Assembly (NCBI RefSeq): GCF_016908855.1
Contig: NZ_JAFBER010000001.1
Coordinates: 186,001 to 250,000 of the forward strand
Source of the DNA: Scopulibacillus daqui
GTDB taxonomy: Bacteria > Bacillota > Bacilli > Bacillales > Sporolactobacillaceae
Direction of reading: 5' to 3'
Length of the DNA stretch: 64,000 nucleotides
The position numbers were made by a program, and so were the translations under genes. The stretch's first letter is position 1. Each line of letters starts with the position of its first letter. This document shows positions 9,182 through 16,590 of the stretch, in pieces. The notes beneath the pieces were generated by a model. That model was not told the origin of the DNA. It saw nothing but the letters and a program-made list of their open reading frames with translations, and ran no database searches.

Positions 9182-9268
9182 TCTAATCTCTCCTTTAAAT
9201 TCAGTCGGAATTTAAATCTTGTTTGTGGTAAATAACAGCTGAGTTTTTCCTCATTTTATAATATCAGA

Positions 9269-9730
9269 TTAAAAACTAAAGCCATACCTTTTTGATACAA
9301 TTTCATAAAATCCAAGTGAATTATACATATGTTTGGTCACTGAATTATTTACACCGGTTTCCAATTCAATGGATTTAATGTTTTCCGATTCAGCCATATG
9401 AATAATATATAATAATAATTTCCGTCCGATCCCTTTATTTCTGTATTCATTATGGACATAAAGCTCGTTCAGCCATAAATAATGGCCGCCTGTACGCAAA
9501 TCAACTCCGATATTAAGAAGAGCCAGGCCAAGGACAATGCCATTTTCTTCTGCAATAATAATTCTTGATGTCCCGTTAGATTTTATTGTCAATTCAATAG
9601 CTTGAGAGATCTTCCTAAATGACTCTTCGTTGGTCGTAACGGAAATTTGCTGCATGAACAATTCGGCCATTTGCTGCTTTATGGCATCAGTTGTATCTTC
9701 AGTAATCTGATAAATCTTCAAAACATTCAC
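9269..9730 (-). CDS. GNAT-family N-acetyltransferase
   Basis: 153-aa protein with the GNAT acetyl-CoA-binding core. Beta4 and motif A are at LWLNELYVHNEYRNKGIGRKLLLYIIHMAE (Q/RxxGxG/A as RNKGIG), and motif B at NSVTKHMYNSLGFYEIVSKRYGF. The acetyl acceptor is unknown. Start codon at 9730 follows an AGGAGTG site. Transcribed alone on the minus strand. Confidence 0.85.
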   Translation of the reverse strand: MNVLKIYQITEDTTDAIKQQMAELFMQQISVTTNEESFRKISQAIELTIKSNGTSRIIIAEENGIVLGLALLNIGVDLRTGGHYLWLNELYVHNEYRNKGIGRKLLLYIIHMAESENIKSIELETGVNNSVTKHMYNSLGFYEIVSKRYGFSF

Positions 9731-9900
9731 TCCTATTGTCCATGAATTAGAAACAAAACAAATAAAATGCCCTTTTCCATCCCCTTTAAGTATACAAAAA
9801 AGAAGATGTATTGGGTATGGTATAACACGACCTTTTCTTGGAAGATATTCGTCAATCTCGTGAACAAAAAAAACGGGACAGTTAGAAAAGAGGCCATAAA

Positions 9901-9929
9901 ATAAAGACCGGATATGAACCGGTCTTTAT
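9901..9929 (-). terminator. Terminator after the 34-aa peptide gene
   Basis: Perfect 11-bp stem ATAAAGACCGG / CCGGTCTTTAT with a 7-nt loop, starting at the stop codon of the peptide gene; on the minus strand it is followed by TTTTATGG. Confidence 0.72.
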
Positions 9930-10034
9930 TTAGGCGCCGCCGCGGCTGATTTTTTCTTGAGTCTTTGCTTTTCTTTCGCTTTGTTTCTTAGAGTCTGGCG
10001 GCTGCTTATGCTTTTCATTTTTTCGTTTATCCAT
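9930..10034 (-). CDS. Short highly charged peptide, 34 aa
   Basis: Starts MDKRKNEKHKQPPDSKKQ and ends KISRGGA; more than half the residues are charged, and it has no hydrophobic core. AAGGGGG precedes the ATG by 13 nt, which is long but acceptable. A perfect 11-bp terminator begins directly at the stop codon, which is the main reason to believe in the gene. I do not recognise a family. The size and composition fit small spore-associated or nucleic-acid-associated proteins, but that is speculative. Confidence 0.5.
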   Translation of the reverse strand: MDKRKNEKHKQPPDSKKQSERKAKTQEKISRGGA

Positions 10035-10105
10035 AGTGAACGATTTGCCCCCTTATAACGCTCTCAATGCTTAGTTTGTTCTTAGAAGGAAGCAGTTATT
10101 CGAAA

Positions 10106-10915
10106 TCAGGAAATCGATAAAACTTTTTCAATGTACTTGGCAATGCCGTCTTTCTCATTCGTGTCGGTCACTTCATCAGCTATTTGCTTGACTTGATCCG
10201 AAGCATTCCCCATGGCAATGCCGCGCCCCGCATAAGCAAGCATTTCCAAATCATTATTTTCATCGCCAAAGGCAATCATTCTTTCTCTTGGAATCCCGAG
10301 GGAATCAGCAACTTTCCGTAATCCGACAGCTTTATTGACGCCGCGTTTAATCATTTCGATAATGTACCAAGGTTCACCCCATGAACGCTGATAAACAGCG
10401 TCTGCATATTGGTTTTCCAAATCGCGGATAAGATGTGAGACATTTTCTTTGAACGGTTGAATCAGAATGCAAGTGGGGGCAAATCTCAGAGACTCGCTGA
10501 CATCTCCGGTTATGATTTTAGGGTTTTCAGTCCCGATAATCTGAGTGAGTTCCGGGTCAGGGTTCTTTATGTATACATCGTCTTTTGCCTCAACAAGAAT
10601 ATTGGCTAAGTGATAGTTTTCACATGCCTTAATAATATTTTTTGCATCTTCAATATTTAATGTTTGATGATATTCACCCCATGATTTGTCTTTTGGGTGA
10701 TGAACATAGGCGCCGTTAATATTAACCATAGGTGTATTTAATTCAAGCTCATGATAATATTCAATGCTTAAACGAAAGGGGCGGCCGGTTGATATGACGA
10801 CATGATGACCGTAAGCTGCGGCTTTTTGCAATGTCTTCTTAGTACGCAGGGAAATGGTTTTATTATCTGTCAAAAGCGTTCCATCAAGGTCGACAGCGAT
10901 AAGATGTTTTTCCAT
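10106..10915 (-). CDS. Cof-type HAD-IIB phosphatase
   Basis: 269-aa cytosolic HAD hydrolase of the Cof/YwtE/YcsE group, which dephosphorylate small metabolites such as sugar phosphates or flavin intermediates. Motif I is DLDGTLL at residues 9-15 (nucleophile and acid-base Asp). Motif II is STGRP, the IIB cap lies between about residues 85 and 190, the motif III Lys is in KRGVNKAVGL, and motif IV is GDENNDLEML. ATG 10915 follows AAGGA with nine nt spacing. Substrate cannot be told from sequence. Confidence 0.9.
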   Translation of the reverse strand: MEKHLIAVDLDGTLLTDNKTISLRTKKTLQKAAAYGHHVVISTGRPFRLSIEYYHELELNTPMVNINGAYVHHPKDKSWGEYHQTLNIEDAKNIIKACENYHLANILVEAKDDVYIKNPDPELTQIIGTENPKIITGDVSESLRFAPTCILIQPFKENVSHLIRDLENQYADAVYQRSWGEPWYIIEMIKRGVNKAVGLRKVADSLGIPRERMIAFGDENNDLEMLAYAGRGIAMGNASDQVKQIADEVTDTNEKDGIAKYIEKVLSIS

Positions 10916-11241
10916 CGGCTTTCAGTCCTTTATTTAGGCTATGTTCGTACTTGCTTTTATTATATGACAACCGCTGTTAAAAAGATATGAAAGGTGTATA
11001 TAAACATCAAAAACCCGCCGCCGGCCATGTACAAGCAATAAACAAAGCGATAACACATGACGCCATCATTGTTATTTTGGATACATCATCGAACAGCGAT
11101 GCTCATTGGCCATTTGCTGCAGTGTCATCATATTGCTGAAGGCTGCTCCTAAACTCATTTTGAAAAATTTTTTATCCTTTTTTAAATGCTTTCACCATTT
11201 TTCTATACAGGGATCTATTTATAATACGAAAGGAGGCGATG
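10916..11241. other. Intergenic stretch with a doubtful 28-aa reading frame
   Basis: Mostly unremarkable. On the minus strand 11158-11072 encodes a 28-aa Met/Gln-rich peptide (MSLGAAFSNMMTLQQMANE...), whose stop is followed by the imperfect hairpin TAACA..TGTTA (11050-11073). The only possible ribosome site, AAAAGGAT, lies 15 nt from the ATG, so I do not call it as a gene. Confidence 0.3.
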
Positions 11242-11472
11242 ATGGATATGGTCAACAGCACATTGATTGACACAACGCTTGTCTTATCATTAGACGGCGG
11301 GCTTAACAAAGAAGCAAAGCCGGTGATTAAGAAGAAAACTTTCCGCAACGTTAAAGTCAAAGCAACTGACAGCCAGCTCTATAACGTTGCAAAAGCGATT
11401 GCGCCGCTAACCCACTATCCGCTTATTTCTATTGAAAGACATAATATTGTCAATTTATCTGAACAAGCTTAA
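11242..11472 (+). CDS. DUF1659-family small protein
   Basis: About 76 aa, with the DUF1659 pattern: a central FRNVKVKATDSQLYNVAKAIAPLTHYPLISIER and a polar tail. Three ATGs (11239, 11242, 11248) follow AGGAGG at 11231; the second has the best spacing. No membrane segment. First gene of a cassette with a DUF2922 gene and a YvrJ-family gene, a trio that recurs in Bacillales. The function of the family is not known to me. Confidence 0.82.
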   Translation: MDMVNSTLIDTTLVLSLDGGLNKEAKPVIKKKTFRNVKVKATDSQLYNVAKAIAPLTHYPLISIERHNIVNLSEQA

Positions 11473-11503
11473 GTGGCTATTTTAATCAATCATAGGAAAG
11501 GAA

Positions 11504-11731
11504 GTGTCAAAACTGGCGAAGACAATAGACTTGTTGTTTAAGAACGCCAAAGGCGATACCGCACGCATCAGTTTAGAAGAACCGAATGATCCGATTAATC
11601 CTTTAGTGGTTAATGCCGCTATGGATACTATTATTAGGGAGGGAGCATTTACATCTTCCGGCGGTGACCTCATCAGCAAAAAAGGAGCGCGTGTCATTGA
11701 AAGAAATGTAACTGACATTCAGCTGCAGTAA
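11504..11731 (+). CDS. DUF2922-family small protein
   Basis: 75 aa, DUF2922 type: KTIDLLFKNAKGDTARISLEEPNDPINPLVVNAAMDTII followed by GAFTSSGGDLISKKGARVIERNVTDIQL. The start is uncertain. The GTG at 11504 sits only two to three nt from GGAAAGGAA. A CTG at 11513 has ideal spacing and would give the family-typical beginning MAKTIDLLF. Lies 31 nt after the DUF1659 gene, probably the same transcript, and is closed by a G-rich hairpin at 11733. Confidence 0.82.
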   Translation: MSKLAKTIDLLFKNAKGDTARISLEEPNDPINPLVVNAAMDTIIREGAFTSSGGDLISKKGARVIERNVTDIQLQ

Positions 11732-11732
11732 G

Positions 11733-11758
11733 GGAGGGGGAGGTTCCCCTTCCTTTTT
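11733..11758 (+). terminator. G/C-rich terminator after DUF2922
   Basis: GGAGGGGGA ggt TCCCCTTCC (one G-U) followed by five T. May reduce read-through into the YvrJ gene. Confidence 0.6.
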
Positions 11759-11802
11759 CCCATTTAATAAGATTGAATAGCCCCTAAGAAAGGAGGATGA
11801 GC

Positions 11803-11985
11803 ATGGACGAATGGTTACCCGTGATTAAAGATGTCGGCTTTCCGATTATCGTGACATTATACCTTCTTCATCGGATTGAAGGTAAGTTAGATGAATTGAA
11901 TAAGTCGATTCAAGGTCTGGCCAATCATCTTCATCCATCCGAACGTCCTTATGCCGTTAAAGAGTCTCAAGCAAACGAAAAATGA
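11803..11985 (+). CDS. yvrJ: YvrJ-family small membrane protein
   Basis: 60-62 aa with one N-terminal membrane segment (WLPVIKDVGFPIIVTLYLLHRIE) and a short coiled region LDELNKSIQGLANHL, as in the YvrJ family (formerly annotated as holin-like). AAAGGAGG at about 11790 favours the ATG at 11803; an ATA-free alternative at 11797 (GAGC ATG context) is also possible. Third member of the DUF1659-DUF2922-YvrJ cassette. In B. subtilis yvrJ is next to the SigO/RsoA sigma system; here a small sigma factor lies 3 kb upstream. Confidence 0.78.
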   Translation: MDEWLPVIKDVGFPIIVTLYLLHRIEGKLDELNKSIQGLANHLHPSERPYAVKESQANEK

Positions 11986-12084
11986 AACATAGATACGGCA
12001 GAATGAGAACAAAACGGTTTGATGAAATGATTTTAAAGGTTATACTATAAATGAAAAAAACATTTTTAGAAAGGGGATGTTGAA

Positions 12085-12396
12085 GTGTCCCAGAGTGAAT
12101 TGGAAAGTCAAGTGATGGAAGCGCTTGAAGAAGTCATTGACCCTGAGCTAGGCGTTGATATCGTTAATTTGGGCCTGGTTTACGGTGTAGATATTGACGA
12201 AAACGGTGATGTATTAGTGACAATGACATTAACCACAATGGGTTGTCCGTTGGCCGCGACTATACAGCATGAAGTGAGAACGGCCTTATCTTCGATTGAA
12301 GGCATTAATGAAGTAGATGTCAATATTGTATGGAATCCGCCTTGGACAAAAGATAAAATGTCCAGATATGCAAAAATTGCATTGGGTATTTCCTAA
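12085..12396 (+). CDS. DUF59/SufT-type metal-sulfur cluster assembly factor (YitW-like)
   Basis: 103-aa MIP18/PaaD-family protein, single DUF59 domain: VMEALEEVIDPELGVDIVNLGLVYGVDI at the start, TMGCPLAATIQHEV with the conserved Cys in the middle, and VDVNIVWNPPWTKDKMS at the end. Members assist Fe-S cluster maturation in the cytosol. Start codon is GTG 12085 (AAAGGGGATG upstream). Monocistronic, with a terminator at 12405, but adjacent to Moco genes whose pathway needs Fe-S enzymes. Confidence 0.92.
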   Translation: MSQSELESQVMEALEEVIDPELGVDIVNLGLVYGVDIDENGDVLVTMTLTTMGCPLAATIQHEVRTALSSIEGINEVDVNIVWNPPWTKDKMSRYAKIALGIS

Positions 12397-12404
12397 TTGT
12401 TCAT

Positions 12405-12427
12405 CCCCCCTTGGTTGGGGGTTTTTT
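12405..12427 (+). terminator. Terminator after DUF59 gene
   Basis: CCCCC cttggtt GGGGG followed by six T. Confidence 0.82.
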
Positions 12428-12496
12428 CACATTTAAATGATAGGCTGGAAAGTTATCCTTTACATAAAGATAAATAGGGGAAGGGAGAAGAGCGGC

Positions 12497-13762
12497 ATGG
12501 TTGAGATAAGAAAACCGATTACAGTTCAGGAAGCGGTTTCGAAAGTGATGGCACACATGCCCCTTATGCCGGCGGAGACTGTGTCAATTGACGATTGTGA
12601 CAGGCGAGTATTGGCAGAAGATATATACGCTGATCATGATGTTCCGCCATTTAACCGCTCGCCATACGATGGATTTGCGATTATCGCCGAAGATACAAAT
12701 GATGCTTCGCGTGAAAATCCTGTAACACTCAAGGTCATTGAAGAAATTGGGGCAGGTGATGTTGCTGGGCAAGCTGTCGGGCATGGACAGGCGATCAGAA
12801 TCATGACCGGGGCCGCTTTACCCGAAGGGGCAGATGCCATTGTCATGCTTGAAGTCGTACATGAAAAAAATAATGGCAAGGAAATAGAAATTAAGCGCCG
12901 GATTAAGACATTTGATAATATTTCGTGGAAGGGTGAAGATACAGAAAAGGGAACGCTGCTTTTAGAAAAAGGCCGACAAGTGACACCCGGGGTTAAAGCG
13001 GTTTTAGCGACATTTGGCTATGCAAAAGTTAAAGTCTATCAACAGCCTGTGATCGGCATTATTGCCACTGGTTCGGAATTATTGGATGTCAGCGAACCGC
13101 TTGTTCCGGGAAAGATTCGAAACAGCAATGCCCATATGATGATCTCGCAAGTCAAGGAGGCAGGAGGAATCCCTGAATATTTTGGTCAGCTCAAAGATGA
13201 TTTTGATCATAGTTTTCGAGCTGTGAAAGCTGCTTTGGCGGAAGTCGATATTCTTATTACTACCGGCGGTGTCTCTGTGGGAGATTTCGATTACTTGCCT
13301 GATATTTATAAAAAACTCGGCGCCGAGGTGCTTTTTAATAAAGTCGGCATGCGCCCCGGCAGTGTAACAACCGTTGCATATTTGCCGGATTCGGGCCAGC
13401 TTCTTTTTGGATTGTCTGGAAACCCTTCTTCTTGTTTTGTTGGATTTGAATTGTTTGCCGGGCCTTTAATTAAAGGCTGCCAAGGTTTGAAAAATAGGTT
13501 TCTCAGTCTTGCGGAAGCGACTTTAACTCATGATTTCCCTAAGCCGAACCCTTTTCATAGATTTGTCCGCAGCCGGGCCGCTTTTACAAACGGGCAATGG
13601 CAATCCTCGCCGGTAGGTTTAGACAAGTCTAATGTTGTCACTTCCCTAGCCGAGGCTAACGCACTGATGGTGCTCCCGGGAGGGACCAGAGGCTACAAAT
13701 CCGGTGATCAGGTCAATGTATTGCTCTTAAATAGTGAGGGCAGGGAGCATTTTTGTCTATGA
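12497..13762 (+). CDS. moeA: Molybdopterin molybdenumtransferase MoeA
   Basis: Inserts molybdate into adenylylated molybdopterin, a late step of Moco synthesis in the cytosol. 421 aa from ATG 12497, after AAGGGAG with nine nt spacing; the longer in-frame start at 12437 has no ribosome site. Signatures: VPPFNRSPYDGFAI, GAGDVAGQAVGHGQAIRIMTGAALP, PEGADAIVMLE, TTGGVSVGDFDYLP, and GLSGNPSSCFVGFELF near the C-terminus. Its stop overlaps the mobB start in ATGA, so the two are translationally coupled. First gene of moeA-mobB-moaE-moaD. Confidence 0.95.
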   Translation: MVEIRKPITVQEAVSKVMAHMPLMPAETVSIDDCDRRVLAEDIYADHDVPPFNRSPYDGFAIIAEDTNDASRENPVTLKVIEEIGAGDVAGQAVGHGQAIRIMTGAALPEGADAIVMLEVVHEKNNGKEIEIKRRIKTFDNISWKGEDTEKGTLLLEKGRQVTPGVKAVLATFGYAKVKVYQQPVIGIIATGSELLDVSEPLVPGKIRNSNAHMMISQVKEAGGIPEYFGQLKDDFDHSFRAVKAALAEVDILITTGGVSVGDFDYLPDIYKKLGAEVLFNKVGMRPGSVTTVAYLPDSGQLLFGLSGNPSSCFVGFELFAGPLIKGCQGLKNRFLSLAEATLTHDFPKPNPFHRFVRSRAAFTNGQWQSSPVGLDKSNVVTSLAEANALMVLPGGTRGYKSGDQVNVLLLNSEGREHFCL

Positions 13763-14289
13763 ATGTTTGGCAAGTAGCCGGCTATCATAACAGTGGTAAA
13801 ACAACGTTTATAACCCAGCTGCTTCCGCGGCTGAAAATGGCGGGCTGCCGGGTTGCAACAATTAAGCATCATGGCCATCATGAAGCGCTGCAAACCGTAT
13901 GCAAAGGGGAGACGGATACAGGAAAGCACTTTGAAAGCGGGGCTGATGCGGTTGCCTATGCTTTGTCAACAGGCTTTTCCGTTGTATCCCGCCAGCCTTT
14001 TTCCGTCAAAGACTTAGTCGCCTTTTATCAAATGTCAGGACGCTATGATGTTATACTTATTGAAGGGTTCAAACAGGCAGATTATCCTAAGATTGTCTTT
14101 CATCGGGGAGAAGAAGACGACCATCTTATCGAACAGCTGAATCATATCCAAGCGGTTGTTACCCATCAGGAGACTGAAGCGCTTGCGAGAAAAACATCAT
14201 TGCCTGTCTTTTCAGCAAATGATTTTGAAGAGCTGATTTCTATGGTTTTGTCCAGGTTAGGGGGGAGACATAATGGGGAAATTATTTGA
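13759..14289 (+). CDS. mobB: Molybdopterin-guanine dinucleotide biosynthesis adaptor MobB
   Basis: 176-aa P-loop GTPase that supports MobA in attaching GMP to molybdopterin. The Walker A motif GYHNSGKTTFI is at residues 8-18, followed by VATIKHHGH, GADAVAYAL and DVILIEGFKQADYPKIVF, the usual MobB order. ATG 13759 overlaps the moeA stop by four nt; its own 3' end overlaps moaE by 17 nt. No mobA lies in the window. Confidence 0.93.
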   Translation: MNVWQVAGYHNSGKTTFITQLLPRLKMAGCRVATIKHHGHHEALQTVCKGETDTGKHFESGADAVAYALSTGFSVVSRQPFSVKDLVAFYQMSGRYDVILIEGFKQADYPKIVFHRGEEDDHLIEQLNHIQAVVTHQETEALARKTSLPVFSANDFEELISMVLSRLGGRHNGEII

Positions 14290-14740
14290 AATTGTCAACA
14301 GCCCGATTGCCGTTCAGGATGTTATCAATAAAGTCATTGACCCCAATGCAGGAGCAATTAATACATTTATAGGCACTGTTCGGGAAATGACCAATGGGAA
14401 GAAGACGCTGTACCTTGAGTATGAAGCTTATATTCCGATGGCTGAAGCACAGCTCAAGCGCATCGGCGGTGAAATAAAATCTAAGTGGCCCGAGTCACGA
14501 ACGGCGATCACTCACAGGATAGGCAGGCTTAATATTTCTGATGTTGCTGTGGTTATTTGTGTATCTACACCTCACCGTGATGCCGCATTTCAAGCTTCAC
14601 GCTATGCGATTGAAAGAATTAAAGAAATCGTCCCAATCTGGAAGAAAGAATATTGGGAAGACGGGGAATTTTGGGTTGGCGACCAATTGGAAACGAAATC
14701 CTATCCTAAAGGGCGGCCAACAGGAGGCGAGTCGCAATGA
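14273..14740 (+). CDS. moaE: Molybdopterin synthase catalytic subunit MoaE
   Basis: 155-aa large subunit of MPT synthase, which converts cPMP to molybdopterin with sulfur from MoaD thiocarboxylate. Recognisable by GAINTFIGTVREMTNGKKTLYLEYEAY, the HRIGRLNISDVAVVICVSTPHRDAAFQA core, and PIWKKEYWEDGEFWVGDQ with the catalytic Lys. ATG 14273 follows AGGGGGGAG inside mobB. ATGA overlap with moaD. Confidence 0.95.
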   Translation: MGKLFEIVNSPIAVQDVINKVIDPNAGAINTFIGTVREMTNGKKTLYLEYEAYIPMAEAQLKRIGGEIKSKWPESRTAITHRIGRLNISDVAVVICVSTPHRDAAFQASRYAIERIKEIVPIWKKEYWEDGEFWVGDQLETKSYPKGRPTGGESQ

Positions 14741-14973
14741 TTGAGATTTTGTTGTTTGCAAGTTTAAAAGAAAAAACAGGGCATAGTAAAATATCTTGGG
14801 ACGAGGCACCCCTTACAGTCAATGAGTTAAAAGAAAAACTGAAGAGAACAGTACCCGGTCTAGAGGAGATTGATCATCTGATGATCGCTGTTAATGAAGT
14901 TTATGCCTTGGAGGGCCAAGTGATTAACGAAGGTGATGTCGTTGCTCTCATTCCGCCAGTCAGCGGCGGCTGA
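14737..14973 (+). CDS. moaD: Molybdopterin synthase sulfur-carrier subunit MoaD
   Basis: 78-aa ubiquitin-like protein ending in VSGG; the C-terminal Gly is adenylylated and thiocarboxylated by MoeB. The strand VNEVYALEGQVINEGDVVALIPPV is typical. Overlaps moaE by four nt and closes the operon before the terminator at 14997. Confidence 0.94.
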   Translation: MIEILLFASLKEKTGHSKISWDEAPLTVNELKEKLKRTVPGLEEIDHLMIAVNEVYALEGQVINEGDVVALIPPVSGG

Positions 14974-14996
14974 TAGATGACTTTATAGTAGCTTTT

Positions 14997-15038
14997 GAGG
15001 GACAGTCAACTGTTTAAGTGGCTGTTCCTCATTTTTTT
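14997..15038 (+). terminator. Terminator after the Moco operon
   Basis: GAGGGACAG..CTGTTCCTC (9 bp, one G-U, with further inner pairing) followed by a seven-T run. Confidence 0.72.
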
Positions 15039-15091
15039 ATTTTTATTTGCATAAATTAAATAAGAGAGTGCTTGTCAGGGGAGGGACATGG

Positions 15092-15238
15092 ATGCCGCAA
15101 GCTAAAGAAGAATTAAAAGCTTTATTAAAACAAGATCCAAGGAATTTAACGTATAAGGGGAAACTGAGAATCTATGAATTAAGGCAATTGCTGAATGATT
15201 TTAAAAAGGATTTTCGCCAGTCAAAATTATTAAAATAA
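15092..15238 (+). CDS. Small hypothetical protein, 48 aa
   Basis: ATG 15092 lies seven nt after GGGGAGGG. The product is hydrophilic and predicted helical (MPQAKEELKALLKQDPRNL... ending FRQSKLLK), net basic. Ends 12 nt before the next gene, which has its own GGGGAG site, so the two form an operon. No family recognised. Confidence 0.62.
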   Translation: MPQAKEELKALLKQDPRNLTYKGKLRIYELRQLLNDFKKDFRQSKLLK

Positions 15239-15250
15239 TGGGGGAGTAGC

Positions 15251-15928
15251 ATGGCCTGTACACTCGTTTACGGCGGGTTAAGTTCTGTAGGTTTGGCGCT
15301 TTGCAGTCATTTAACCGGAAATGGACAGAACGTCTTATCCTTAAGTTCTGCATGTAATGATACAGAACGGGAACAGGAAGAGGAGCGGGAATTGTTTATT
15401 GGAAGAAATGCCTTGTTTCATCAAGTCAGTTTAGATGACTTATGGAAAGACGATCTTCACTCTGACATTCGTCACGCTTTTTTCTTGGACCTCAACAAAG
15501 AGACAGAAAAAGAATATTATGTAAGTTACCAAAGGTTTGTGAAACTTTTAGAAAATTTATTCAAACAATTGAAAGACTTAAGATCTCTCGTCATGTTATC
15601 AGAAAATGAACTTGCGAACGCTGAACAATGGAATGAGGAAATGGATTTAGAAACGCTGTTCGCAAAAAATCTGGAAGACAATCTTTCTGAGTCTGCTGTT
15701 GAACGCGCGGCCGTAATTAGAATTTCTGATCGTGAACAAAAAAGCCAAAATCAAAAACTCAAGCCTCAGGCAGAGTCCCCATTAATCCGCGTGCTCGATG
15801 CCTCGATCCATATGGAGCCTGGATTTCATGTTATAGAAATGTTATCTTTAATGAACCAGTCTGATCGGGAAAAGGTTATGACCTATCCATTAGATAAAAT
15901 AAGTGCATTTATAAGAAATGAAAAATAA
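15251..15928 (+). CDS. Hypothetical protein with a degenerate Rossmann-like N-terminus
   Basis: 225 aa. The first 30 residues (TLVYGGLSSVGLALCSHLTGNGQNVLSLS) look like the beta-alpha-beta nucleotide site of short-chain dehydrogenases or epimerases, with the glycine pattern GGLSSVG. The usual YxxxK catalytic pair and later Rossmann strands are not evident. The middle is acidic and charged (EREQEEERELF), and residues 70-130 are helical. A short alpha/beta end reads HVIEMLSL..DKISAFI. It may be a binding or scaffold derivative of an SDR, or unrelated. Cotranscribed with the 48-aa gene and ended by a strong terminator. Confidence 0.65.
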   Translation: MACTLVYGGLSSVGLALCSHLTGNGQNVLSLSSACNDTEREQEEERELFIGRNALFHQVSLDDLWKDDLHSDIRHAFFLDLNKETEKEYYVSYQRFVKLLENLFKQLKDLRSLVMLSENELANAEQWNEEMDLETLFAKNLEDNLSESAVERAAVIRISDREQKSQNQKLKPQAESPLIRVLDASIHMEPGFHVIEMLSLMNQSDREKVMTYPLDKISAFIRNEK

Positions 15929-15952
15929 ACCTGGTTTTCCCAGGTTTATTTT
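15923..15952 (+). terminator. Terminator after the Rossmann-like gene
   Basis: AATAAACCTGG ttttc CCAGGTTTATT followed by TTTAT; the stem begins at the stop codon. Confidence 0.82.
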
Positions 15953-16051
15953 TATAAAGGGGAAAACAAAGAAGTCAGCGAGATAACGCCTATGATTCAA
16001 TCTTACGGTTTCAGTCATCAGTTTGGCCGGGATGGCTCATGTTAATAGCAT

Positions 16052-16399
16052 TTATTTTTTAAACAAATTTAGCAAAGGTGAAATTTGTTTTAACATTGGT
16101 CCAGTTTTATTTATTAAATTAAAAACTTGATTGGCGCCAGACATTAGTTTATCAAAGTCTAGATTACCGTTATTATCTAAAAATGGCATGGCATTTGGCG
16201 GCTGGCTGGGCGGATTTTGTTGCTGGTTTGTCTGTTGGGGTTGGCTTTGGCTTTGGACTTGCTTGGGCTGCTGCATAGGCATTTGCTGCATAGGCTGATA
16301 AGGAGGCGGTGCCGTCGGCAGGCCGAACATAAATTGTGTAAAGGGATCATAAAACCGGTTAGGCTGCTGATACTGATTATTATTTTGTGTATTGGCCAA
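16052..16399 (-). CDS. YppG/YqfQ-like Gln/Pro-rich protein (possible spore protein)
   Basis: 115 aa in three parts. The first 30 residues read ..NRFYDPFTQFMFG. Residues 31-75 are a low-complexity Pro/Gln/Met stretch. The conserved tail is FLDNNGNLDFDKLMSGANQVFNLINKTGPMLKQISPLLNLF. This tail pattern is shared by the YppG-like and YqfQ-like families of Bacillales, several of which are spore-associated. ATG 16399 follows GGGAGGG. Single gene on the minus strand, divergent from fabH. Function unknown. Confidence 0.68.
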   Translation of the reverse strand: MANTQNNNQYQQPNRFYDPFTQFMFGLPTAPPPYQPMQQMPMQQPKQVQSQSQPQQTNQQQNPPSQPPNAMPFLDNNGNLDFDKLMSGANQVFNLINKTGPMLKQISPLLNLFKK

Positions 16400-16519
16400 T
16401 GTTTTCCCTCCCTTTTAACAATGTATCTGTTATATTTATAATTTATGATGGACAATAGGGTTTGGTGTATTTTTGGCATGTTATATGACTAAAGCTTTGA
16501 AAAATAGACTCCTAAAGCA

Positions 16520-16548
16520 TAGACAAATTAATAAATTCATATTATATT
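16520..16548 (+). promoter_or_regulatory. Sigma-A-type promoter of fabH-fabF
   Basis: -35 TAGACA (16520-16525), 17-bp spacer, -10 TATATT (16543-16548). The FapR operator overlaps the -10 element. Confidence 0.7.
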
Positions 16549-16564
16549 AGTACCAAGTCATAAT
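16546..16564. promoter_or_regulatory. FapR operator
   Basis: ATTAGTACCAAGTCATAAT closely matches the known B. subtilis FapR box ATTAGTACCTAGTCTTAAT. It covers the -10 to about +10 of the fabH promoter. FapR represses fatty-acid synthesis genes and is released by malonyl-CoA, so fabH-fabF is expected to respond to malonyl-CoA. Confidence 0.85.
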
Positions 16565-16590
16565 AATAGATAGTAAAATTTATTAATAAA

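Noticed and set aside
11220-11225. TATAAT just upstream of the DUF1659 gene
   Set aside because: Too close to the ribosome site (transcription would begin inside it) and no matching -35 element.
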